A stretch of 64,000 nucleotides of DNA from Hymenobacter sedentarius (GCF_001507645.1 NZ_CP013909.1:4712001-4776000), one strand, 5' to 3'; numbered from the stretch's first letter, positions 35,307 through 44,807 are shown. Numbers and translations: made by a program. The notes: a model not told the origin generated them from the letters alone.

Positions 35307-36534
35307 CGAAACCGCTTTTGGCCAGTTCTTTCCAGAATTGGGGGTAGGATTTCTTCACCACGGTTGGGGCTTCAATGTTGAGCTGGCCCAGCAGGGCGAG
35401 CGGCGCAAACGCCATGGCCATGCGGTGGTCGTGGTAAGTAGCCACCGACTGATTATCGACGGCAAAGCCGCTGGATTCGGCCCGGAAGCGGCCGTCCGTC
35501 ACTTCGCGCAGGCTTCCGCCGAACTTGGCCAGCTCGATTTGCAGGGCCGCAATCCGGTCGGTTTCCTTAATGCGCAGGCTTTCCAGTCCCGTCATGTCGA
35601 CCGGGATGCCGCGCGCTGCGGCTACTACCGCCACGGTTTGAGCCAGGTCGGGGCAGTCGGTGAAGTCTAACGCCAGCACCTCCGGGCTCGCCGTTATGGG
35701 CAGCTGCTTGAGGTGGATGCCATCGGGCAAAAACGTGGTTTCGATGCCAAAAGGCTTCATCATGCCCACAATGGCTTGGTCGCCCTGCAGCGACTGCTGG
35801 CGCAAGCCGGGCAGCGTAATTTCTGAGCCGGCCGGGGCCAACGCCACCAACGAGTACCAGTAGCTGGCCGCCGACCAGTCCGATTCCACGGTGTAGTTGG
35901 TGGGCTGGTACTCGCCGGGGCTTACCAACAGCGTGTCGCCGTCGGTGGTGTAGTGGGCACCGAAGAGCTGCATCAACGCCACCGTCATGTTGATGTAGGG
36001 GCGGGAGCCCACGTGGCCAGTGAGGCGCAAACGCAGGCCGCCGGGCAGGCGCGGGCCCACCATCAGCAAGGCCGAAATGTACTGGCTGCTGATGTCGCCG
36101 CGCACGGCCAGTTCGGTGGGTTGAGCTGCATCGCGAGCCGAGGCTGCAAACCCTTGCAGCTCAAGTGGCGGAAAGCCTTCGTTGTTGAGGTAGTTGATGC
36201 GGGCTCCGGCTTGCCGAAGCGCATCAACGAGCACGGCGATGGGCCGCTCCTGCATGCGGGCGGTGCCCGTGAGGCGGCCCTGCCAGTTCGTGACGGACAG
36301 GTAGGCAGTGAGGAAGCGCATCACGGTGCCGGCATCTTCGGCATCGAGCACGTTGGTGCCGGGCGCGGCGGCCAGCAGGCGCCGCATCAGCTGGGTGTCG
36401 TGCGCGTCCGACAGGTTATCGAGGGTGCCACCGCCGGCCAAGGCCTGCAGGATGAGAGCACGGTTGGCTTCGCTCTTGGAAGCTGGAAGTTGGGCAGTGC
36501 CGCGCAGCGGGCCGCCGGGCCAGGAAAGATGCAT
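35287..36534 (-). CDS. aroA: 3-phosphoshikimate 1-carboxyvinyltransferase (EPSP synthase)
   Basis: A 415-residue EPSP synthase, the sixth step of the shikimate pathway, joining shikimate-3-phosphate and phosphoenolpyruvate. Visible motifs: LPASKSEANRALILQAL (substrate-binding Lys/Ser), AEDAGTVMRFLTAY in place of the usual NAGTAMR, QERPIAVLVDALR, SSQYISALLM, ESDWSAASYWYSL and LRIKETDRIAAL, and a C-terminal YHDHRMAMAFAPLAL. The first NAG-type motif reads DAG, a variation found in some Bacteroidota. The ATG is at 36534. With aroB and the DAHP synthase it forms a minus-strand aromatic cluster, though spacers with palindromes separate them. Confidence 0.95.
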   Translation of the reverse strand: MHLSWPGGPLRGTAQLPASKSEANRALILQALAGGGTLDNLSDAHDTQLMRRLLAAAPGTNVLDAEDAGTVMRFLTAYLSVTNWQGRLTGTARMQERPIAVLVDALRQAGARINYLNNEGFPPLELQGFAASARDAAQPTELAVRGDISSQYISALLMVGPRLPGGLRLRLTGHVGSRPYINMTVALMQLFGAHYTTDGDTLLVSPGEYQPTNYTVESDWSAASYWYSLVALAPAGSEITLPGLRQQSLQGDQAIVGMMKPFGIETTFLPDGIHLKQLPITASPEVLALDFTDCPDLAQTVAVVAAARGIPVDMTGLESLRIKETDRIAALQIELAKFGGSLREVTDGRFRAESSGFAVDNQSVATYHDHRMAMAFAPLALLGQLNIEAPTVVKKSYPQFWKELAKSGFVIEEAG

Positions 36535-36553
36535 GTTTGGTTGTCAGTTGTTA

Positions 36554-36636
36554 GTTGTCCGTTGTTAGTCAGTTGGTAGATTGGAAAGCAGATGCGAGCC
36601 AGCGCACCTAACCACAGATAACTAACAACGGACAAC
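36554..36636. repeat. Low-complexity inverted repeat between aroB and aroA
   Basis: Arms at 36554-36569 and 36621-36636 are exact 16-base inverted repeats of GTTGTCCGTTGTTAGT; the left side is extended by further TTGTTAG-like direct words. It could terminate or attenuate aroB to aroA read-through. Confidence 0.75.
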
Positions 36637-36639
36637 CGG

Positions 36640-37686
36640 CTACGCTTGCAGCCGGTGGTAATAGCGCAGCGATTCGGCGATTTCGGCTACCGTCACGGGC
36701 TGGTCAAATACGCCGTTGCCGATGCCGTTGAGCAAGGTGCAGTTGATGATGGCGCCCGCGTTTTTCTTGTCCTGCAGCGCCAGGTCGGCAATGGCGTCGG
36801 TTTCCAGCCCCACGAACGCCACCTTGTCGAATACCGAAAACACGAAGGTTTCGATTTTGTCCAGCTCCTCGGCGCTCAGCAAGCCGCGCTGCACCGACAG
36901 CCAGCTTTCGCACACCAGGCCGGCGGCTACGGCCTCGCCGTGCAGAATCTCACGGCCGGGCTGGCTCAGCAGGTAGCTTTCGAGGGCGTGGCCCACGGTA
37001 TGGCCGAAGTTGAGCAGCTTGCGCGGGCCGCTCTCCAGTGGGTCTTGCGCCACGATGCGCTGCTTGAGCGCCACCGACTCGCGGATAATCGGTGTCCAGT
37101 CGTCGGTGAGCCAGCCCAGGCGGCGGTGCACGTTGAAGGCGGCCGCATCGGCAATGAGCCAGTGCTTGAGCACTTCGGCGTAGCCCGATTTGAGCTGGCG
37201 CGGGTCCAGGGTTTGCAAAAATCCCGGCTCAATAAATACGGCGGCCGGGGCCTGAAACACGCCCAGCTGGTTTTTGTAGCCCTGGAAATCAATGCCGGTT
37301 TTGCCGCCCACGCTGGCGTCTACCTGCGCCAGGAGCGTGGTAGGCACCTGTACAAACCGAATGCCGCGCTTGTAAAGCGCCGCCGCAAAGCCGCCCAAGT
37401 CCGTGACCACGCCGCCGCCCAGGTTCACCAGCACGGCGTGCCGGTCGGCGCGCTGCTCGGTGAGCTGGCACCACACGGTATCGCAGGTGGCCAGGGTCTT
37501 GTACTCTTCCCCCGCCGGGATTTCGATGAGGTGGTAATTGGCCGGCAAGTGCTTTTCCAGCAGCGGCAAGCACAAGCGTGACGTATTGCTGTCGACCAGC
37601 ACAAACACCCGGCTCACGGCCGGCCGGTACAGAAATTCGGCCAGCGCGGGCAGGGCTTCGGGCCCAATAATAACGGAACTATCCAT
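36640..37686 (-). CDS. aroB: 3-dehydroquinate synthase
   Basis: A 348-residue NAD- and zinc-dependent enzyme converting DAHP to 3-dehydroquinate. NAD binding: VNLGGGVVTDLGGFAAALYKRG; the active site includes VPTTLLAQVDASVGGKTGID, and zinc ligands appear in SGYAEVLKH, NFGHTVGHALE and LHGEAVAAGLV. Length is slightly short but normal for Bacteroidota. The ATG at 37686 is clear. Its neighbours aroA and DAHP synthase/chorismate mutase share the strand, so it belongs to the aromatic amino acid group. Confidence 0.95.
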   Translation of the reverse strand: MDSSVIIGPEALPALAEFLYRPAVSRVFVLVDSNTSRLCLPLLEKHLPANYHLIEIPAGEEYKTLATCDTVWCQLTEQRADRHAVLVNLGGGVVTDLGGFAAALYKRGIRFVQVPTTLLAQVDASVGGKTGIDFQGYKNQLGVFQAPAAVFIEPGFLQTLDPRQLKSGYAEVLKHWLIADAAAFNVHRRLGWLTDDWTPIIRESVALKQRIVAQDPLESGPRKLLNFGHTVGHALESYLLSQPGREILHGEAVAAGLVCESWLSVQRGLLSAEELDKIETFVFSVFDKVAFVGLETDAIADLALQDKKNAGAIINCTLLNGIGNGVFDQPVTVAEIAESLRYYHRLQA

Positions 37687-37798
37687 GGGGCAAAAGTCAG
37701 GATAAAAACGGCAGGTTTACTACACCCCCATGCAACCTATGCGGGCAGGCACGGGTCAGGCGGGTAGCAGCAGCGCTTTCACCCACGCATTTCTCCAT

Positions 37799-38223
37799 AT
37801 GTTTTTACCAACTCGCCTGGCTTCATTTGGTGTACTGTTCGTGTCAGTCAGCCTGTTGGTGGCTGCCAGAAAGACTCCGACGCTGTGCCTGGAGAGGCAT
37901 CCAAGGGGCTAGCAGGGACCTGGCAGCTCACGGCACGCCTGTGCCTTTGTTCGCCGGTTTTGCCCAATGAAATACTGAAGTTGACCGACTCCGGCTTCTC
38001 GTTTTACCAGGATGGGCAGCCCACTGCTTACGGCAACTACGCCGTCGCTAACGGCGGCAATTCGTGCTCGGGTACGCAGCCGGTGCCCGTAGTGCGCTTC
38101 GCCTACGCAAACGCCAATGCTGTCCCTCAGGACGCGGTTTTCACCCTCAATGGCAATAAGCTGGTGCTCGATTATGGCGGCTGCCTGGATGCGCCCGTGA
38201 ATACCTACGAGCGGCTGCGGTAA
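37799..38223 (+). pseudogene. Small lipoprotein gene with one-base frameshift
   Basis: The ATG at 37799 encodes a hydrophobic signal (MFLPTRLASFGVLFVSVSLL) that runs into a stop at 37912. In the +1-shifted frame, the sequence from about 37860 reads GCQKDSDAVPGEASKGLAG and continues open for about 120 residues to a stop at 38223. One extra G at 37860-37862 would restore the lipobox LLVGC and a continuous lipoprotein of about 140 residues. The distal part (LAGTWQL, then YTF-like strands and YERLR end) looks like a lipocalin-type small domain. So this is either a frameshift mutation or a sequencing error. It sits between the convergent aroB-side promoter region and DAHP synthase. Confidence 0.75.
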
Positions 38224-38236
38224 CCCAGAGCCCAGG

Positions 38237-39364
38237 CTACAGCCCCGGTCCCAGGTGCGCCACACCGTCTATCTGGGGCCGCCCGTTCAGCACTTCGGTC
38301 TGCTTGCGGATGCTTTCGATGTGAATCAGCTTGTAGAGCTCGGCCACAAACTTGTCGTTCACATTCAGCTTGCTGGCCCACTCGGTGCGGGTGTTGAAGA
38401 TTTCCTGCCAGCGGTCGAATTGCAGGATTTTGACGTTGTTTTCCTTCTTGTATTCGGCCAGCTCTTCTACCAGGGCCATGCGGCGGGCCAGGGCCTCCAC
38501 AATCTCGCGGTCAGCCACGTCCATTTTCTGGCGCAGCTCCTCGGCCTTGTTGAGGTAGTCGGCGTTGTTGGAGGAGCGGTAGCGGTACTGCAGCTCACTA
38601 AGGATTTCGCCCAGGCGCGCGGGCGTCACCTGCTGCTCGGCGTCGCTTAGGGCGTGGTCCGGGTCGGGGTGGGTTTCGATGATGAGGCCATCGTAGTCCA
38701 GGTCGAGGGCCTTCTGCGCGATGGGCAGCAGCAAGTCGCGGCGCCCGCCAATGTGGCTCGGGTCGCAGATGAGCGGGATGTGCGGGAAGCGGGTTTTTAA
38801 CTCAATAGGCAAAATCCAGGTGGGCGCGTTGCGGTAGCGGCTGGGCGCAAACGTGCTGAAGCCGCGGTGGATGGCCGCCAAATCGGTGATGCCGGCCCGC
38901 TCCAGGCGCTCGAGGGCGCCGGCCCAGAGGGCCACGTCGGGGTTCACCGGGTTTTTCACCATCACGGGCACGCCGGTACCGGCTAAGGCATCGGCCAGCT
39001 CCTGCACCGCAAAGGGGTTTACGGTGGTGCGCGCCCCAATCCAGAGCACGTCGATGCCGTGGCGCAGCGCCTCTTCTACGTGGCGCGGCGTGGCCACCTC
39101 AATTGCCGTTGGGATGCCGGTTTCGGCCTTCACGCGCTGCAGCCAGGGCAGCGCCGCCACGCCCATGCCCTCGAACGAGCCCGGCCGGGTGCGGGGCTTC
39201 CAGATGCCCGCCCGAAACAAGTCAATGTTGCCCAACGCCTGCAGGCCGCGGGCCGTGGCCATCACCTGCTCCTCGGTTTCGGCCGAGCACGGGCCGGCAA
39301 TGAGGATGGGCTGGCCTTTTTGAGCCAGCAGCTTGGTAAAGAACGTTTCAGCAACAGAAGGCAT
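38237..39364 (-). CDS. Bifunctional DAHP synthase / chorismate mutase (type II order)
   Basis: A 375-residue fusion enzyme. Residues about 1-260 are a class I-beta DAHP synthase: ILIAGPCSAETEEQ, FRAGIWKPRTRPGSFEG, WIGARTTVNPF, MVKNPVNPD and CDPSHIGGRRD carry the phosphoenolpyruvate and metal sites. Residues about 280-375 are an AroQ-type chorismate mutase helix bundle (LRQKMDVADREIVEALARRM, then KILQFDRWQEI). The fused order makes it sensitive to prephenate or chorismate-pathway control in related organisms. The ATG at 39364 (MPSVAETFF) is chosen; the longer frame upstream overlaps the divergent promoter region. It feeds aroB. Confidence 0.93.
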   Translation of the reverse strand: MPSVAETFFTKLLAQKGQPILIAGPCSAETEEQVMATARGLQALGNIDLFRAGIWKPRTRPGSFEGMGVAALPWLQRVKAETGIPTAIEVATPRHVEEALRHGIDVLWIGARTTVNPFAVQELADALAGTGVPVMVKNPVNPDVALWAGALERLERAGITDLAAIHRGFSTFAPSRYRNAPTWILPIELKTRFPHIPLICDPSHIGGRRDLLLPIAQKALDLDYDGLIIETHPDPDHALSDAEQQVTPARLGEILSELQYRYRSSNNADYLNKAEELRQKMDVADREIVEALARRMALVEELAEYKKENNVKILQFDRWQEIFNTRTEWASKLNVNDKFVAELYKLIHIESIRKQTEVLNGRPQIDGVAHLGPGL

Positions 39365-39509
39365 TTCAGTATTGGGCAGGTGAAGTCGCGTTTCGGTCCG
39401 GTGCCGAAAAGCTGGGCAAACGTAACTCGTTTCCACGAAACGTTGTTTACCGGTTACCTTCGCCCGCCTTCTGCTTATCGCCCCAATTCCCACCCCCAAG
39501 CTGCTCCGT

Positions 39510-40709
39510 ATGTCCCCCGCTTCTCCTACCCAGGCCCCGCCCATTTCCTTCGATGATACCCGCGTGGCCTTCGCTTCCAAGTCCGACGGGCAGCTGCGGA
39601 AAGTTTATGCCCTGTTCGCGGCCATGAACAACGGCACCCTCGTGAAGACCGGTAGCGGGCTGATGAAAACCGCCCTGAAGTGGGGCCTGCCCGGCACCAA
39701 GTTCCTCATTAAGCATTCCATCTTCGAGCAGTTTTGCGGCGGCGAAACCATTGCCGAATGCCGGCCCGTGACCGAAGAATTGGGCAAGTACAACATCGGC
39801 ACCATCCTCGATTATTCGGTGGAAGGCGAAGGCAGCGACCGCAGCTACGACCACACCCGCGACGAAATCCTGGCCACCATCGACGAGGCCCATCGCTCCA
39901 CGCACATCCCGTTTTCGGTGTTTAAAGTGACGGGCGTGGCCAACGTGGCTATTCTCGAGAAAATTCAGGCGGGCCAGCTGCTCACCGCCGACGAGGAAGC
40001 CGCGCACTCCCGCGCCGTGGCCCGGGTAGAGGCCCTGTGCGCCCGCGCCCACCAGCACAGCGTGCGCCTGTTCATCGATGCCGAGGAAAGCTGGTTTCAG
40101 CACACCATTGACCAGCTGGCCTACGACATGATGGCCAAGTACAACCGCGAAACGGCCATCGTCTGGAACACTTATCAGCTCTACCTGCACGACCGGCTCG
40201 ACGCCTTGAAGGCCGCGCACGCCGCCGCGGTGGAAGCTGGGTACTACATGGGCGCCAAGCTGGTGCGCGGGGCCTACATGGAAAAGGAAGCCCGCGTCGC
40301 CAAACAGCGCGGCTACCCCACCCCCATCAACCCCACCAAGCAGGCCACCGACGAGCTCTACGACGCGGCGCTGCGCTTCTGCGTCGAGCACATCGACCGC
40401 ATCAGCATTTGCGCCGGCACCCACAACGAAGCCAGCTCCCTGCTGCTCACCCAGCTCATGCAGCAGGCTGGCCTCGCGCCAGGCGACCCTCGCGTGTGGT
40501 TTGCCCAGCTATACGGCATGAGCGACAACCTCACCTACAACCTCGCCCACGCCGGCTACAACACCGCCAAGTACCTGCCCTACGGCCCGGTAGCCGCCGT
40601 GATGCCATACCTGCTGCGGCGGGCCGACGAGAACACGGCCATCTCGGGGCAAAGCAGCCGCGAGTTTCTGCTCATTCAGAAAGAACTGCGCCGCCGCCAG
40701 GGCCGCTAA
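39510..40709 (+). CDS. Proline dehydrogenase
   Basis: A 399-residue monofunctional FAD-dependent proline dehydrogenase that oxidises proline to pyrroline-5-carboxylate. The barrel motifs are visible: TILDYSVEGEGSD, VFKVTGVAN, LFIDAEESWFQ, KLVRGAYMEKE, ICAGTHNEAS, QLYGMSDNLTYNLA and the C-terminal YLPYGPVAAVMPYLLRRADE with Arg residues for substrate binding. There is no aldehyde dehydrogenase domain, so the second step enzyme is separate. It is divergent from the DAHP synthase gene with 145 bases between start codons. Confidence 0.94.
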   Translation: MSPASPTQAPPISFDDTRVAFASKSDGQLRKVYALFAAMNNGTLVKTGSGLMKTALKWGLPGTKFLIKHSIFEQFCGGETIAECRPVTEELGKYNIGTILDYSVEGEGSDRSYDHTRDEILATIDEAHRSTHIPFSVFKVTGVANVAILEKIQAGQLLTADEEAAHSRAVARVEALCARAHQHSVRLFIDAEESWFQHTIDQLAYDMMAKYNRETAIVWNTYQLYLHDRLDALKAAHAAAVEAGYYMGAKLVRGAYMEKEARVAKQRGYPTPINPTKQATDELYDAALRFCVEHIDRISICAGTHNEASSLLLTQLMQQAGLAPGDPRVWFAQLYGMSDNLTYNLAHAGYNTAKYLPYGPVAAVMPYLLRRADENTAISGQSSREFLLIQKELRRRQGR

Positions 40710-40899
40710 ACAGCCCTGGCAGGAGCCCTCGTTTTGGTCGCGCGCAAGCTCGCGAATGCGTTCGGGAACGATTTTAGCAGGGCAAAAGCATTAGGGGCAT
40801 GCCGTACAGCATACTGTAGAGCTGCACCGCAGCGCCTTCCCGTTTAATTTCGTTAATTTTCAGCCCCTAAAACGGTTTCCGCTTACTTGATGCCCCGCC

Positions 40900-41268
40900 A
40901 TGATTGGTCGTATCCGCACGTACTTAATTCGTTATTCCCGTCAGCAAACCGGTACCGTCAGCTACCTCACCCTGGTGCAGGAAGCTGAGCTAGGATTAAA
41001 TCTGGAGATTTCGCACGAAAAATCTCGCCTCAATGAAATGCTCGCCGAAATCTCCATGGCCGAGTACGAAGACGGCCGCCCGCCCCTGAGCTGCCTGGTG
41101 AAGGTGCAAGGCTCGAAGGGCCAGGGAGATAATTTCTATAAGCTGTGCGAAAAGATGGGCATGGGCGAGTGGCGGAGCCTCAAGCAGAACGAAGACTTTT
41201 TGAAAGACCTGGTGCAGGAATGCCGGGATTTTTGGCGCGACGAAGCCAACTTCCAGAAATACGCCTGA
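40900..41268 (+). CDS. Small protein of unknown function
   Basis: A 122-residue soluble protein, not recognised. It has no signal peptide or membrane segment, is rich in charged residues, and ends in an acidic/aromatic helix (QECRDFWRDEANFQKYA). Codon use matches the neighbours. The initiator ATG at 40900 is preceded by another ATG 11 bases earlier in a different frame. The N-terminal MIGRIRTYLIRYSRQQTGTV is basic, and a segment resembling winged-helix spacing (YLTLVQEAELGLNLEIS) follows. It stands alone between proline dehydrogenase and a stress-type protein. Confidence 0.65.
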   Translation: MIGRIRTYLIRYSRQQTGTVSYLTLVQEAELGLNLEISHEKSRLNEMLAEISMAEYEDGRPPLSCLVKVQGSKGQGDNFYKLCEKMGMGEWRSLKQNEDFLKDLVQECRDFWRDEANFQKYA

Positions 41269-41436
41269 GAAGCTCCTCAAGGCCAGTTATCTAGCCCAAC
41301 CATGCAAGTGGGCGTAGTGTGGAGGTAGGAAAGAATGGAAAAAAAGCGGGATGTAACCTCTACTGCGGTGGTCCCGTTAAGGACCTCAACCAGCCGGTAG
41401 GTTGGTTTACATTTCCACATTTCCACATCTTTCACC

Positions 41437-42297
41437 ATGAATACCAACGATCCTAACAACCCGCAGAACACCGGTACCGGCTCAGGCTCTAACTATGGCA
41501 CCAGCAACACTGGTACTGGCATGGGCAACAGCACCGGCCTGAGCAACGAAGGCACTAGCTACAATGCTGGCACCGGCTCCGGCAGCGGCACGGGTGTAAA
41601 TAGCAACTCGGGTGCTTCCTTGGGTAACCCAACTAATTCAACCGACGGCGACGACTTCAGCGCCACTGCCAAAGGTGCTGCCATGGCCGGTACTCCCGGT
41701 GCCGTGGTAGGCCGCGCTGTTGATGGCATTCAGAATACGGCCGACAGCGCCGCTCACGCCGTAACCGGTGAGCCTTACCGCGATGGTGGCAACGTAAGCG
41801 GTATGTTCCGCGACCGCACCAGCGCTGAGAAGGCTTACCAGTCGCTCTCGTCGCGTGGCTACGGCAAAGAAGATGTCAACGTGTTGATGTCGGATGAAAC
41901 CCGCAAGACGCACTTCGGCGAAGACACCGCCCATACCGACCTCGGCGATAAGGCCATGGAAGGTGCTGGCGTAGGCTCGGCCATTGGTGGTACTGCTGGT
42001 GCCATCATTGGCGCTATCGCAGCCATTGGCACGTCGGTAGCCCTGCCCGGCTTGGGCCTGATTATCGCTGGTCCGCTGGCGGCTGCGCTGGCCGGTGCCG
42101 GTGCCGGTGGCCTCACGGGTGGCCTGGTAGGCGCCCTGGTGGGCTCGGGCATTCCCGAGGAGCACGCTGCTGAGTACGAGCAAGGCATCAAGAGCGGCAA
42201 TATTGTGATGGGTGTGAAGCCCCGCAATGCCGAGGATGCCAAGTACTTCGAAGACGAGTTCCGTCGCCACAGCGCCGACAAGGTTTACAAGTATTAA
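41437..42297 (+). CDS. General-stress-type protein with glycine-zipper segment
   Basis: A 286-residue protein in four parts: a disordered Asn/Gly/Ser/Thr-rich N-terminus (residues 1-70), a linker, a YflT/GSP17M-like domain (MFRDRTSAEKAYQSLSSRGY, near 127-165), and a long Gly/Ala-rich membrane-like glycine zipper (about 180-235) followed by VKPRNAEDAKYFEDEF. The stress-type fold suggests response to salt or desiccation, and the zipper suggests membrane insertion. Biochemical role is not known. The gene ends at a strong terminator. Its base composition at third positions is less GC-biased, with many GCT and GGT codons, typical of a highly expressed gene. Confidence 0.75.
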   Translation: MNTNDPNNPQNTGTGSGSNYGTSNTGTGMGNSTGLSNEGTSYNAGTGSGSGTGVNSNSGASLGNPTNSTDGDDFSATAKGAAMAGTPGAVVGRAVDGIQNTADSAAHAVTGEPYRDGGNVSGMFRDRTSAEKAYQSLSSRGYGKEDVNVLMSDETRKTHFGEDTAHTDLGDKAMEGAGVGSAIGGTAGAIIGAIAAIGTSVALPGLGLIIAGPLAAALAGAGAGGLTGGLVGALVGSGIPEEHAAEYEQGIKSGNIVMGVKPRNAEDAKYFEDEFRRHSADKVYKY

Positions 42298-42327
42298 TCT
42301 TGTTTCGGGCTTCGGCCTATGAATACC

Positions 42328-42362
42328 AAAAAAAGCCTTTCCCGCTCGGGAAAGGCTTTTTT
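42328..42362 (+). terminator. Terminator after stress-type gene
   Basis: Seven A, stem GCCTTTCCCG with complement around a two-base centre, and a T-run. Confidence 0.87.
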
Positions 42363-42532
42363 ATTGCAACCCTTTCGCGTGTTGGCTGGTCTGTTGCAGG
42401 TGAGCCGTAAGGGTTTAGCAATTCGGGCACTTATTTCACCCGTTAGGGCGTTTTCATCGTAAGCTAGAGGCTCCGGAGTTGCCTCGCGCGCTCCTTACAT
42501 TTGATTTTCATCCCCGTTTTATTTTCCTGCAA

Positions 42533-44707
42533 ATGTCTTCTCCCCGCTTGAAAGTCGGGCTGTATGCCTTTTTGGTAGCAGCCGTGTTTGTTCTGGCATC
42601 GTACCGCTTGCTGCGCCGGTCCGACTCGGTGGCCCCGAGCAAAGACCAGGTGCTGATTGGCATAATGCTGCGGGGCCTCACGGAGGCCCACTACCAGCCC
42701 GAAAAGGTGGATGATGCGTTTTCCAAGCGCGTGTTCGACCTGTACCTGAAGCACCTCGACTACCGCAAGCAGTTCTTGCTGGCCACCGATGTGGAGCAGC
42801 TGCGCCGGTACCAGACCCAAATCGATGACGAGGTGAAGCGCGGTTCTCACGAATTCCTCGACCTGAGCACCAAGCTGATGGCTGACCGCACCAAGGAAAT
42901 GCAGGGCTTGTATCGTGAGATATTGGCTAAGCCCTTCGATTTTACGGTGGATGAGAGCTTCCAGTCTGATTTCGAGAAAGCCGCTTTCCCAGCCGATAAA
43001 GCGGCCCAGCGCGAGATGTGGCGCAAGCTGCTCAAGTTCGAAACGCTGAGCCGGGTATCGGAAATGATGGAGGCGCAGGAAAAAGCCAAGCAGGCCAAGC
43101 CCAGCATTGCCAGTGCCGCGCCGAGTGTACCCAAACCCGTTGATGCCGATGCTCCCACCGCGGCCGAGCCCATACGCACCCCTACCGAAATGGAGGCCGA
43201 GGCCCGCAAGCGCGTGCTGAAGTACTACGACGAGCAGTTTGCGGAAATGAATGAAATTGACGCGAATGACCGCCTGGCAACCTATGCCAACACCATTGCC
43301 AACACCTACGACCCGCACACCGAGTACTTCGCGCCCAAAGCCAAGGAGGATTTCGACTACGAAATGACCGGCCGCTTTGAAGGCATCGGGGCCACGCTGC
43401 GAGAGAAGGAAGGCCTGATTTACGTGGATGAAATCATGCCCGGCTCGGCTTCGGCCCGCCAGGGTGATTTGAAAAAGGGCGATGCCATCATTCGGGTTGC
43501 CCAGGCGCAGGCCGAGCCAGTGAGCATCGAAGGCTGGCACACCGCCAAAGCCGTGACGCTGATTCGGGGCAAGAAAGGCTCGGAAGTGCGCCTGACGGTG
43601 AAAAAGCCCGACGGCAGCACCAAGGTTATTCCCATCGTCCGCGACGTGGTGGTGGTTGATGAAAAGTACGCCCAGTCCTCGGTTATTACGGACAAGGGCC
43701 AGAAAATTGGCTACCTGCGCCTGCCGGGCTTCTACGCCGACTTCAACGACAATGGCGGCCGGAGCTCGTCGGATGACGTGAAGAAGGAACTGGCCAAGCT
43801 GAACGCCGAGGGCGTGAAGGGCGTGATTCTGGACCTGCGCTTCAACGGCGGTGGCTCGCTTACCGATGCGGTGTCAATGGCCGGCCTGTTTATGGAAAGC
43901 GGCCCCATGGTGCAGGTACGCGACGGCCAGGGCCGCACCCAGGTACTGACCGACAACGACCCCCGCGTGCAATACAGCGGTCCGCTGGTAGTGTTGGTGA
44001 ACAAGTACAGCGCTTCGGCCTCAGAGATTCTCGCGGCGGCCGTGCAGGATTACCACCGCGGTATCATCATGGGCTCGACCAGCACGTATGGCAAAGGCAC
44101 GGTGCAGCGCATTTTCGACCTCGACGAGGCCCTACCCACGGAGCTAAACAACGTGAAGCCCATTGGTTCGCTCAAGCTCACCACCCAGAAGTTCTACCGG
44201 GTGAACGGTGGCTCTACGCAGTTCAAGGGCGTGGTGTCGGACATTGTGGTGCCCGACCTGTATTCGTACCTCGACCAGGGCGAAAAGGAGTCGGACTACC
44301 CGCTGAAGTGGGATGAAATCCAGCCTGCCCGCTACCGCCCCTGGAATGGTGCTCCCGCCATCGACAAGCTGCGCGCCAACAGCAAAGCCCGCGTGGCCGC
44401 CAACCCCAGCTTTAAGATGATGGACGAGATGGTGAAGAGCATGCGCAAGCGTAAAGACGAAACCACGGTTTCGCTCAAGCTGAGCGCCTACCGGACCGAG
44501 CAGCAGCAGGCCAAGGCCATATCGGACCGCTACGAAGCCGCCCAGAAAAGCACTAACGCGCTGGCCTTCTCCCCACTCGCAGCCGATGTTCGGGCTGTGG
44601 GTGGCGACACGGTGAAGCTTAACCGAGCCTCGCGCATCACCAAGACGCTCAAGAAGGACATTACCATTGGCGAAGCCGTAGCGGTGATTCAGGACGAGTT
44701 GAAATAA
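42533..44707 (+). CDS. prc: C-terminal processing protease (Prc/Tsp, S41)
   Basis: A 724-residue periplasmic or membrane-anchored tail-specific protease. A signal anchor is visible at residues 6-25 (LKVGLYAFLVAAVFVLASY). The N-terminal Tsp domain is followed by a PDZ domain (GRFEGIGATLREKEGLIYVD, then GDLKKGDAIIRV) and the S41 core with LRFNGGGSLTDAVSMAGLF, the nucleophile Ser in YSASASEIL (near 495) and the Lys in YGKGTVQ (near 521). The large DUF3340-like C-terminal helical domain is present. It trims C-termini of envelope proteins and controls murein hydrolases in other bacteria. The ATG at 42533 is preferred over one at 42479. Confidence 0.95.
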   Translation: MSSPRLKVGLYAFLVAAVFVLASYRLLRRSDSVAPSKDQVLIGIMLRGLTEAHYQPEKVDDAFSKRVFDLYLKHLDYRKQFLLATDVEQLRRYQTQIDDEVKRGSHEFLDLSTKLMADRTKEMQGLYREILAKPFDFTVDESFQSDFEKAAFPADKAAQREMWRKLLKFETLSRVSEMMEAQEKAKQAKPSIASAAPSVPKPVDADAPTAAEPIRTPTEMEAEARKRVLKYYDEQFAEMNEIDANDRLATYANTIANTYDPHTEYFAPKAKEDFDYEMTGRFEGIGATLREKEGLIYVDEIMPGSASARQGDLKKGDAIIRVAQAQAEPVSIEGWHTAKAVTLIRGKKGSEVRLTVKKPDGSTKVIPIVRDVVVVDEKYAQSSVITDKGQKIGYLRLPGFYADFNDNGGRSSSDDVKKELAKLNAEGVKGVILDLRFNGGGSLTDAVSMAGLFMESGPMVQVRDGQGRTQVLTDNDPRVQYSGPLVVLVNKYSASASEILAAAVQDYHRGIIMGSTSTYGKGTVQRIFDLDEALPTELNNVKPIGSLKLTTQKFYRVNGGSTQFKGVVSDIVVPDLYSYLDQGEKESDYPLKWDEIQPARYRPWNGAPAIDKLRANSKARVAANPSFKMMDEMVKSMRKRKDETTVSLKLSAYRTEQQQAKAISDRYEAAQKSTNALAFSPLAADVRAVGGDTVKLNRASRITKTLKKDITIGEAVAVIQDELK

Positions 44708-44769
44708 ATGCCCAGAGAATAGTAATCAGCTCAATTTTAGGCCGCTATTGCCTGAGCGCCAACGTTAGC

Positions 44770-44807
44770 AAAAAGCCCCCGCACCACACGGTGCGGGGGC
44801 TTTTTTT
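44770..44807 (+). terminator. Terminator after prc
   Basis: Five A, stem GCCCCCGCACC with complement and a short loop, then seven T. Confidence 0.88.

Noticed and set aside
38237..39580. Longer start at 39580 for the DAHP synthase fusion
   Set aside because: The extra 72 residues have no family similarity and would run across the start codon of the divergent proline dehydrogenase.
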